A stretch of DNA of 12,394 nt, from positions 1 through 12,394 of the forward strand of contig JBDHUL010000026.1 of the NCBI GenBank assembly GCA_039812985.1, written 5' to 3'. Positions 6,524 to 12,394 of the stretch are shown piece by piece. The DNA is from JAPUDS01 sp039812985 (GTDB lineage: Bacteria; Patescibacteriota; Saccharimonadia; Saccharimonadales; Saccharimonadaceae). Numbering within the stretch: the first letter of the stretch is position 1; every line of letters starts with the position of its first letter. A program made the position numbers and the translations under genes. The notes under the pieces were generated by a model. The model was not told where the DNA came from, made no database searches, and worked only from the letters and a program-made list of their open reading frames with translations.

Positions 6524-7705
6524 ATGAAAAACCACCACATAAAGCTTCCTCGTATTGTCGTCGCTGTTATGCTGCTCGCAGCTGTTGTTTTGCAATCGCT
6601 GCCTCAGCCGACAGTGCACGCTGCTGCCATATATAACCGTAGTATGACACTCATTGCCGGAGCGCTTGACGGCGGCTCAAAATCTGGCGGCACCGTCACG
6701 CACAAATTTGACTTCACGGTTCCAGCCGGTGGCAACGTCAGCTCTATAAAGTTTGAGTACTGTACGACAGCTGCCGATGTCGGGGCAGCGACCTGCGTCG
6801 CACCAACTGGATTGAGCGCCTCTGGGGCAACTCTCGGCGCCGAAAGCGGCATAACCGGTGTCACTATGAACGCAAGTGCCGGGAGCTTCTATCTGTCTCG
6901 GGCCAGTGCGTTCAACCTTGCCGCCAACACTACCGTGTCGTACACGATTAACGGAGTTGTGAACCCCATCTATGGCCCGACCGTCCCCGACACCAATAAA
7001 ACCTTCTTTGTGCGCATCAGCGCCTACAGTACAACGAACGCCACCGGCGTGCCGATCCACAAAGGAACCGTCGCTGCTAGTACCGCTGAACCCATCATTC
7101 TCGACGGAACAATGCCCGAGTCACTCGTCTTTTGCACCGGCGCGACAGTCGGCCTTACCGCAAGCGTCCCAGACTGCTCAACCGCAACCTCAGGCGTCAT
7201 TCACTTCAACCAACTGTTCTCGCCGATCACCACAGCGACCGCAACGTCACAGATGGCGGCAAGCACCAACGCCGGCTCAGGATATGTCATATCGGTTAAC
7301 GGCCCGACACTTACCTCAGGTTCAAACACAATCACGGCTATGAACGGCACGCCAAACACTGCCTATGCCAGCAACCACGGGGTCTCTCAGTTTGGCATGA
7401 ACCTCAGGCTTAACTCCGATGCGATCACCGGTACAACCGGAGTCACGCTCGGTGGAGAGGTTGCCCCACTCCCAACCGGACCAAGCAACTACAAAGGTCA
7501 AGCTGTACCGTCATCAGGCTATGATACCATCGACCAGTTCCGCTTCCAAAGCGGCGAGGTCGTGGCCAACAGCGCCTTCGGCGGGTCGGGACAGGGCACC
7601 GATGCCCAAATATACACCGTCAGCTACATCGCAAACGTCACTGGTAGCTTGCCGGCTGGTAGCTACGTTACAACCCTCACCTACATCTGTACCCCGACGT
7701 TTTAA
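6524..7705 (+). CDS. Exported WxL-like surface protein, first of a tandem paralogous pair
   Basis: 393 aa. The signal peptide has N-terminal Lys/Arg, a hydrophobic core at 11-25 and likely cleavage after Ala33 (VHA|AA). The mature protein has two parts. Residues 40-200 are a strand-rich domain with Cys80 and Cys91. Residues 200-393 hold Cys204 and Cys218, the block ATSQMAASTNA (240-250) running to GYVISVNGPTLTSGSNTITA, QFGMNL, IYTVSYIANV and a terminal YVTTLTYICTPTF with Cys389. The C-terminal half follows the order of Gram-positive WxL domains (GW.L in the middle, a final t.TW.L strand) with Tyr in place of Trp. That relationship is inference. WxL domains bind peptidoglycan and partner proteins. 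The gene has its own promoter. It is paralogous along its full length to the next gene, of identical length. Confidence 0.85.
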   Translation: MKNHHIKLPRIVVAVMLLAAVVLQSLPQPTVHAAAIYNRSMTLIAGALDGGSKSGGTVTHKFDFTVPAGGNVSSIKFEYCTTAADVGAATCVAPTGLSASGATLGAESGITGVTMNASAGSFYLSRASAFNLAANTTVSYTINGVVNPIYGPTVPDTNKTFFVRISAYSTTNATGVPIHKGTVAASTAEPIILDGTMPESLVFCTGATVGLTASVPDCSTATSGVIHFNQLFSPITTATATSQMAASTNAGSGYVISVNGPTLTSGSNTITAMNGTPNTAYASNHGVSQFGMNLRLNSDAITGTTGVTLGGEVAPLPTGPSNYKGQAVPSSGYDTIDQFRFQSGEVVANSAFGGSGQGTDAQIYTVSYIANVTGSLPAGSYVTTLTYICTPTF

Positions 7706-7758
7706 GTGAACTCTACTCCCCACGAGATCACGCACGCCACCACACGGATATGAAATCG

Positions 7759-7788
7759 TTGACCGCTAGGAAATGCTTGTGCTACACT
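7759..7788 (+). promoter_or_regulatory. Promoter of the second 393-aa gene, leaderless
   Basis: TTGACC (7759-7764), an 18 bp spacer, and TACACT (7783-7788) preceded by an extended -10 TG (7780-7781). Only 7 nt separate the -10 box from the ATG at 7796, so transcription should start at or next to the A of the start codon. No Shine-Dalgarno is present. Confidence 0.65.
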
Positions 7789-7795
7789 AACTGTC

Positions 7796-8977
7796 ATGAG
7801 AAGTGTGAGGGTTCGTGGACGGCTGTTGTTCGTGTCATTGGTTTTTGTATGCGCAACCATGGCCTCTGCCTACGTCGCACCGAGTGCCTCTGCTAACCAG
7901 CTCACCACGCGTAGCCTCACCCTCCAAGGTATTGGTACGGTCGGCGGTTCGACCCCTGGTGGCGTCGTCAACCATTCCTTCCAGTTCACTTTACCGAGCG
8001 TCGGCAACCAGTCGGTTGGATCAATAAAGTTCCTCTACTGTACCACCGCATCTGATACAACTGGTAGCTACGCCGGCAACTCATGTACTGCGCCGACTGG
8101 CCTATCGGTCACTGGCGGCACACTGGGAACACAAACGGGTGCGGCAGGTTTTAGCTCTACATTTGGGGGAACCTTCTCGAACAACGACGCGACAAGCACT
8201 TCGAGAGTAAATGGTTTTTATATCACTCGCACTGCAGCAGTTGTTAATGCGGCAACTGTCGTCACGATGGTCGTCAACAACATCACCAACCCCACTACCG
8301 TCAGTGACGGTACGAACAGTGGAACATTTTTTGTCCGTATTTCAACCTATGCTTCAACAAATGCCACTGGCGTACCCATCGACACGGGCACCGTAGCCGC
8401 CAGCACGGCTAACCAGATTCAGCTTCAAGGTATTATGCCAGAAAGCCTCATATTTTGCACCGGCCAAACGGTAACAACCAACTGCACGGCTGTCACAAAC
8501 GGTATTATATCGTTCGACGTCCTATTCGGTCCGACCGTCACTGCCAAGGCAACCTCGCAGATGGCTGCCAGTACCAATGCACCGGGTGGCTATGTCATCA
8601 CCGTCAATGGACCGACGCTGACAAGCGGATCCAATACCATTACTGCCATCGGAGCCTCAGCCACCACCCCTGCCGTTGGCACGGGTCAGTTTGGTATGAA
8701 CCTCAAGCTCAACACCACTCCAGCCATAGGCGCTGAGGTAGCGCCTGCTGCCGACGGTACAAACACCCGCGGCCAAGCCAAAGCTGGCTTCAATACAGTC
8801 AATAGCTACAAGTTCAATACCGCAACAAGTGATATCGTTGCTGCGAGCGACTACACTGCTGCTGGTGCAACCAACTCACAGGTTTACACCGTTTCATACA
8901 TTGCCAACGTTCCTGGTAACCAAGCTCCTGGAACCTATATAACCACCCTAACGTACATTTGTACGCCGACATTTTAA
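7796..8977 (+). CDS. Exported WxL-like surface protein, second of a tandem paralogous pair
   Basis: 393 aa. Signal peptide: Arg-rich start, hydrophobic core at 10-25, likely cleavage after Ala33 (ASA|NQ). It aligns end to end with the protein at 6524. Shared features include IKF.YCTTA with Cys82 and Cys97, FFVRIS.Y..TNATGVPI, MPESL.FCTG with Cys221 and Cys230, ATSQMAASTNA, VNGPTLTSGSNTITA, QFGMNL.LN, YTVSYIANV and the terminal TTLTYICTPTF with Cys389. Differences cluster in loops, for example an extra Ser/Thr/Asn stretch around 115-140. Four mature cysteines lie in two close pairs that could form disulfides outside the cell, and the fifth, near the C-terminus, is left over. The ORF stops 3 nt before the next gene, so the two are probably cotranscribed. 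A cell-surface role is inferred; I see no catalytic motif. Confidence 0.87.
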   Translation: MRSVRVRGRLLFVSLVFVCATMASAYVAPSASANQLTTRSLTLQGIGTVGGSTPGGVVNHSFQFTLPSVGNQSVGSIKFLYCTTASDTTGSYAGNSCTAPTGLSVTGGTLGTQTGAAGFSSTFGGTFSNNDATSTSRVNGFYITRTAAVVNAATVVTMVVNNITNPTTVSDGTNSGTFFVRISTYASTNATGVPIDTGTVAASTANQIQLQGIMPESLIFCTGQTVTTNCTAVTNGIISFDVLFGPTVTAKATSQMAASTNAPGGYVITVNGPTLTSGSNTITAIGASATTPAVGTGQFGMNLKLNTTPAIGAEVAPAADGTNTRGQAKAGFNTVNSYKFNTATSDIVAASDYTAAGATNSQVYTVSYIANVPGNQAPGTYITTLTYICTPTF

Positions 8978-8980
8978 CTT

Positions 8981-10003
8981 ATGAAGCATCGATTCTCCGC
9001 CGCCACGCTCGCTATACTTATCGCCGTTTGTTCGGTTTTTGTCCCTTTTGCGGCTTCCGCAGCAGTGATAGCCGCTCCAACGCCCGCCGCTCCAGCGCCC
9101 AGCACCGGATCAAGCCAGGCGCTCGAAATCTCACCACCAGTCGTTAACCTCAGTGGTGATCCAGGTGAAACAGTCAAAACCCAGATTAGCATACGGGACG
9201 TAGCAAATACCCCGCTCATCGTCACTGGCCAGGTGAACGATTTTCGCGCCAAAGATGAATCAGGCAACCCAGACATCATATTGGACTCCACCGAAGATAA
9301 CCCGTACTCCATGAAAAGCTGGTACGGACCGCTGTCAAAACTTACGCTACAACCCAAAAAAATCGAGAATCTAACCGTCACGATCAATATCCCGAAAAAC
9401 GCTGCACCTGGAGGCTACTACAGTACAATTCGTTTTACTGCAACCGCACCGGGTATTGATAGTTCCGGTGTGTCGCTGAGCGCGAGCCTGGGCGCTCTCG
9501 TGCTGATGCGCGTCAAGGGTGACGCTAAAGAACAGATGACTGTCGGTGAATTCGGCACCTACGATAACTTCGGCCGACCGGCTTGGCTTTTTGAATCACA
9601 ACCGGTCGACTTTGTGCTCCGCGTCAAAAACGAAGGAAACCTTCACGAACAGCCCGTCGGGCAAGCCACCGTTAAGGACATGTTCGGGAACAACATTGGA
9701 CTCGTCAACATAAATCTTGAGCGCAACAACGTTCTCCCGGCCAGTACGCGCAAGTTCACCGGTACCCTCGATAACGCAGTCCTTGGGGATCGCTTTCTCT
9801 TTGGCCGATACACCGCCGATTTAGTTGTGTCATATGGCACAAATGGCCAAAAAGCCATCACAACAGTGGCATTTTGGGTACTTCCATGGAAACTCATCAT
9901 CGTCATTGTCGTTGGACTGATTGGCGGATTCTTCCTCTTGAGGTTCGGTCTCAGGCGCTACAACGACTACATTTTGTCGCGCTCGCCGCGTCGCCGCCGC
10001 TAG
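8981..10003 (+). CDS. Membrane-anchored WxL-interacting-protein-like protein (DUF916/DUF3324-type architecture)
   Basis: 340 aa. The signal peptide is residues 1-27 (cleavage ASA|AV), followed by an Ala/Pro linker to 45. Domain 1 (47-157) reads LEISPPVVNLSGDPGETVKT..., then a strand with VTGQVNDF, NPYSMKSWYGPLSKLTLQP and a P.NAAPGGYYSTIRF strand. This is the pattern of the DUF916 domain: PGq...leV.l.N, then tLpa.....v.I.vP....pGgyy. Domain 2 (182-300) is a second Ig-like unit, as in DUF3324. A membrane helix (303-323) and a basic tail ending RSPRRRR complete the order typical of Gram-positive WxLIP proteins, which hold WxL proteins and peptidoglycan at the cell surface. The gene follows a WxL-like gene by 3 nt, which supports a shared function. 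No Shine-Dalgarno is seen, so translation may be coupled. The family assignment rests on pattern only. Confidence 0.7.
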   Translation: MKHRFSAATLAILIAVCSVFVPFAASAAVIAAPTPAAPAPSTGSSQALEISPPVVNLSGDPGETVKTQISIRDVANTPLIVTGQVNDFRAKDESGNPDIILDSTEDNPYSMKSWYGPLSKLTLQPKKIENLTVTINIPKNAAPGGYYSTIRFTATAPGIDSSGVSLSASLGALVLMRVKGDAKEQMTVGEFGTYDNFGRPAWLFESQPVDFVLRVKNEGNLHEQPVGQATVKDMFGNNIGLVNINLERNNVLPASTRKFTGTLDNAVLGDRFLFGRYTADLVVSYGTNGQKAITTVAFWVLPWKLIIVIVVGLIGGFFLLRFGLRRYNDYILSRSPRRRR

Positions 10004-10009
10004 CGCTTA

Positions 10010-10018
10010 TGGTATAGT
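10010..10018 (+). promoter_or_regulatory. Extended -10 promoter of the Ig/PKD gene, leaderless
   Basis: TG (10010-10011), one base, then TATAGT (10013-10018). No -35 match is visible at 16-18 bp. The ATG at 10025 begins 7 nt after the -10 box, so the mRNA should start at the initiation codon. Confidence 0.5.
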
Positions 10019-10024
10019 TATTGT

Positions 10025-10987
10025 ATGGCTCGAGCAAACATAAAAATCAGCTCTCATGCTCATAGCGGTAAACTACGGCCCCACGACCACACATCGTATG
10101 GACTCCTGGGGGCTATTTTACTCCTTGCTCTTTTCCCCTTGATGGCCTACACTGCCTCAGCCGCGACGCCGTACAACGGCCCTGAGGCCGGTTCCATAGG
10201 ACTAAGCGGGAGCATGCCGGGCAAACCGCCGACAACCGCCGCCCAAATAACAGCACCGCCAAACGGTCAGCATTTTAGCACATCTCCCGCAACCATCGCT
10301 GGGACGTGCCCGAAAAATACTCTAGTTGAGGTGTTCAAAAATGATATATTTGCGGGTTCGACCGCATGTACCGATGCCGGTAGCTTCACCCTGGACATTG
10401 ACCTGCTATTTGGCCAGAATACCCTTACCGCCAGAGTCTATGACGCACTCAACCAACCAGGGCCCGACTCAAACAAGGTCGTCGTATACTATGATGCGCT
10501 GCCGCCGCAAAGCCCCGGTATCAATACGCTCGACTTTGGCGGGCCGCAGCTACTCCTGAATACCGACGCGGTTTTCCGCGGGTCATTTCCGGGGCAGGAA
10601 ATGAGTATGCCGATCGACATTATTGGTGGAACCCCACCTTACGCCCTCAATATTCAGTGGGGCGACGCCACCAACAAAGTGGTGTCGAGGCCCGATAACA
10701 CGACATTTCGCGTCCCACATACCTATCAAAAGGCTGGTATTTACCAGATTTCAGTCCAGGCCAGTGACGGAAACGGACGGGTCGCGTTCATTACTGTAGC
10801 AGCGATTATTAACGGTCAGCCAGATACCGCAACCGGCACCGCCGCAGTTAAAGCCGATACAATGAGCAAACTGGTCCTTCTATGGCCACTTTACACGAGC
10901 ACCGTTGCCGTGGTGGCAAGTTTCTGGCTGGGTGAACGCCGCGAAAAATCCCTCCTCTCGCGGCGAGGTCAACTGCTCGCCAGTTAG
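10025..10987 (+). CDS. Exported membrane protein with Ig-like and PKD domains
   Basis: 320 aa. A long, basic and His-containing N-region (1-24) precedes a hydrophobic core (25-41) and a likely cleavage after Ala46 (ASA|AT). A Pro/Thr linker leads to an Ig-like domain (73-157: ITAPPNGQHFS, AGTCPKNTLVEVFKND, QNTLTARVYDALNQPG). Its Cys95 and Cys115 may form a disulfide. A PKD domain follows (about 195-263), with the hallmarks GGTPPYALNIQWGD (WGD at 212-214), HTY (232-234) and GIYQISVQASDGNG. A second membrane helix (282-302) and a basic tail (ERREKSLLSRR) place the C-terminus in the cytoplasm. PKD and Ig folds act in protein-protein and protein-glycan contacts at cell surfaces. The gene lies 21 bp after the WxLIP-like gene but has its own -10 box. 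The partner and ligand are unknown. Confidence 0.82.
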   Translation: MARANIKISSHAHSGKLRPHDHTSYGLLGAILLLALFPLMAYTASAATPYNGPEAGSIGLSGSMPGKPPTTAAQITAPPNGQHFSTSPATIAGTCPKNTLVEVFKNDIFAGSTACTDAGSFTLDIDLLFGQNTLTARVYDALNQPGPDSNKVVVYYDALPPQSPGINTLDFGGPQLLLNTDAVFRGSFPGQEMSMPIDIIGGTPPYALNIQWGDATNKVVSRPDNTTFRVPHTYQKAGIYQISVQASDGNGRVAFITVAAIINGQPDTATGTAAVKADTMSKLVLLWPLYTSTVAVVASFWLGERREKSLLSRRGQLLAS

Positions 10988-11029
10988 TTCTCCGCAGTAC
11001 AAGCTACTCACTATTTTACGAAAACACCC

Positions 11030-11058
11030 TTGCATTTGGTGAGCATATCGGTTATGCT
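11030..11058 (+). promoter_or_regulatory. Promoter of the large fibre-like gene
   Basis: TTGCAT (11030-11035), a 17 bp spacer, then TATGCT (11053-11058). The predicted start near 11065 gives a ~70 nt leader, the longest of the surface genes here. Confidence 0.45.
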
Positions 11059-11066
11059 ACCAAGTA

Positions 11067-11098
11067 GATAAAACCAGAGAGACAAAAACGGCTTTATC
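11067..11098 (+). other. Hairpin in the 5' leader of the fibre-like gene
   Basis: GATAAAACC (11067-11075) pairs with GGCTTTATC (11090-11098): eight pairs and one A-C mismatch around a 14-nt purine-rich loop. It begins about 2 nt after the predicted transcription start, so it would cap the transcript. No T run follows, so it is not a terminator. mRNA stabilisation or protein binding are the options. Confidence 0.35.
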
Positions 11099-11133
11099 AA
11101 AATAACACAAACATAAGTCAAAAAGAGTTCACC

Positions 11134-12394
11134 ATGCTTTTTGAGTTGGTCGGAACACCACTCCGGCGATTGTTGGCACGCGCCCTTGTTTTGGGTGTGC
11201 TGATAGTTGGCCTCAGCTTTAGTCTGATGACCCCTGTTTCTGCTGCCGTTGGTATCAACAAACAGCTGAACTTTCAGGGGAGGCTTTTGAATGCTCAGGG
11301 CGCCGTCGCGGCCGACGGGTTTTATAACGTTCAATTCAAAATATACCAAGACGGTCCAGGAACAGCGGCCGGCAACCCTGGTGGTACCCTCAAATGGACT
11401 GAGGACTGGCTCAACAACGCTGGTAACGGCGTGAAAGTTGTGAACGGCTATATATCAGTTCAACTTGGGAGCATTACCCCATTTGGGTCGAGCATCGACT
11501 GGAACCAGGACACCCTGTGGCTTAGCGTAAACATCGGCAACACAAACACGACGTGTACCCCGTTTGGGTCCTGCGGGGGCGACGGTGAAATGATACCCAT
11601 GAAACGGCTCTCGGCCGTTCCCTACGCATTGAATGCCAGTCAACTCGGCGGCATGGATGCAACCGGGTTCATCCAGAACCGAACGACCCTACAGGCTGCC
11701 AATATCGCCGTACAGAGCAGTGCCGCGGGCAATGTCGGCGTGCTTATACAGGGCGCCAGCGGCCAGACTGCCGACCTTATGGACCTGCGTAATGGCGGCG
11801 GAACGCTTGTCGCCAGCGTCTCGGCCACTGGGTCGGTCGCACTTCAGCCAAGCACCGACAGTACAACAGCTTTTACACTCAAGAACAGTACTGGGAGCAG
11901 CGTACTCACCGCTGACACTCAGAACGCACGTCTGGGTATTGGTACGAACACCCCAACAACCACGCTGCACATCGAGTCTAACGACGCGCTGAGCAACCGG
12001 CTGCAAACGATCATAAAACAAACCGGGTCGGGTGACGCCGGTATTGAAATGAACGCGAGCGGTACGAGCTACTACGTTGGTATCGATAACAGTGACGGAG
12101 GCGCATTTAAGATCAACTCAAATGCTGCCGCCGGAGGAGCGGGACCGGTCGGCACAAGCACTATAGGGTCTGGCCCTGACACAGGTGCCTACAACTCCTA
12201 CACCTATGCCAAAATTACCCCCGCGACAAACGGAACAATTTCACAGATCAAAGCCTACATAGGCAACGCTGCGACGGCACCGCTCAATAAAGCTGTTGTT
12301 GGTATTTACAGTACAAGCGGAGGCGGCTCACCATTGACACTCCTCGCCAGTTCACCCGAAACCACGCTGACTGGTAGCTCGTGGAACACCTTTA
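11134..12394 (+). CDS. Large secreted fibre-like surface protein, 3'-partial
   Basis: The frame is open from ATG 11134 to the right edge, 420 codons. The signal peptide has RR at 11-12, a hydrophobic core at 16-31 and cleavage after Ala37 (VSA|AV). A head domain (43-170) reads LNFQGRLLNAQGAVAADGFYNVQFKIYQDG, LKWTEDW, NGYISVQLGS, TLWLSVNIG and MIPMKRLSAVPYALNA, a pattern repeatedly seen in CPR surface proteins. Cys141 and Cys147 are close together. Residues 190-285 are strand-rich repeats ending ARLGIGTNTPTTTLHIES, the phrase that in phage tail fibres and S74-type proteins precedes the shaft. From about 345 a new beta-sandwich starts (YTYAKITPATNGTISQIKAYIG, VVGIYSTS..SPLTLLASS, SSWNTF), like lectin-type modules of secreted adhesins. 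Such proteins are often over 1000 aa. A weak AAAGAG lies upstream of the ATG. Adhesion to host or surface is inferred. Confidence 0.8.
   Translation, partial: MLFELVGTPLRRLLARALVLGVLIVGLSFSLMTPVSAAVGINKQLNFQGRLLNAQGAVAADGFYNVQFKIYQDGPGTAAGNPGGTLKWTEDWLNNAGNGVKVVNGYISVQLGSITPFGSSIDWNQDTLWLSVNIGNTNTTCTPFGSCGGDGEMIPMKRLSAVPYALNASQLGGMDATGFIQNRTTLQAANIAVQSSAAGNVGVLIQGASGQTADLMDLRNGGGTLVASVSATGSVALQPSTDSTTAFTLKNSTGSSVLTADTQNARLGIGTNTPTTTLHIESNDALSNRLQTIIKQTGSGDAGIEMNASGTSYYVGIDNSDGGAFKINSNAAAGGAGPVGTSTIGSGPDTGAYNSYTYAKITPATNGTISQIKAYIGNAATAPLNKAVVGIYSTSGGGSPLTLLASSPETTLTGSSWNTF

Noticed and set aside
6524..8977. The two 393-aa genes as an assembly duplication
   Set aside because: The DNA differs throughout, including 14 of 15 codons in a block of identical protein sequence. 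They are genuine old paralogues.
11011..11349. 112-codon minus-strand frame across the promoter and signal-peptide region of the fibre gene
   Set aside because: The opposite strand has a clear signal peptide and head domain in a frame open for 420 codons. The minus frame shows no recognisable domain.
1..12394. Recoded TGA, CRISPR arrays, tRNA or rRNA genes, transposons
   Set aside because: TGA ends conserved genes at the expected length (alpha, beta). I saw no direct repeat-spacer pattern, cloverleaf, or transposase-like frame.

Overview
The window looks like a chromosomal segment of a Patescibacteria/CPR bacterium, most likely a Candidatus Saccharibacteria (TM7) relative. I infer this from gene style, not from any database match. 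The F1 subunits are divergent and compact. TGA acts as an ordinary stop. The genes beside them encode large Gly/Ser/Thr/Asn-rich exported beta proteins of a kind frequent in these epibionts. I see no rRNA, tRNA, CRISPR array, transposase or integrase.

Region 1 (1-4539, + strand) is the F1 half of an ATP synthase operon in the standard order delta (cut by the left edge), alpha, gamma, beta, epsilon. The genes overlap or touch: 8 nt for delta/alpha, and 4 nt or 1 nt at the other junctions. A 20-codon micro-ORF with its own ribosome binding site fills the alpha-gamma gap exactly. Beta keeps the catalytic residues, but the usual adenine-stacking Tyr is Arg, inside an alpha-like GIRPAVN motif. Epsilon lacks the inhibitory C-terminal helices, alpha is shortened at its N-terminus, and alpha, gamma and beta carry low-complexity tails.

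Region 2 (4546-5568, - strand) holds one convergent gene that ends 6 bp from the epsilon stop. It encodes a single-pass membrane protein with a repetitive beta region and a tail-fibre-like C-terminal module.

Region 3 (5594-10987) begins at a divergent promoter and carries five + strand genes for exported proteins. Three are related WxL-like secreted proteins (242, 393 and 393 aa). The fourth is a membrane-anchored two-domain protein with the architecture of WxL-interacting proteins (DUF916/DUF3324 type). The fifth is an Ig-like plus PKD protein with a C-terminal membrane helix. I propose that this is a diverged WxL-type surface display locus. Three of its genes have a -10 box 6-9 nt before the ATG, so their mRNAs are probably leaderless or nearly so, unlike the ATP synthase genes, most of which have clear Shine-Dalgarno sequences.

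Region 4 (11030-12394) has a promoter and the first 420 codons of a large secreted fibre-like protein that runs off the right edge. Taken together, the right two thirds of the window encode a cell-surface apparatus, plausibly for contact with a host or a surface, next to housekeeping energy genes.
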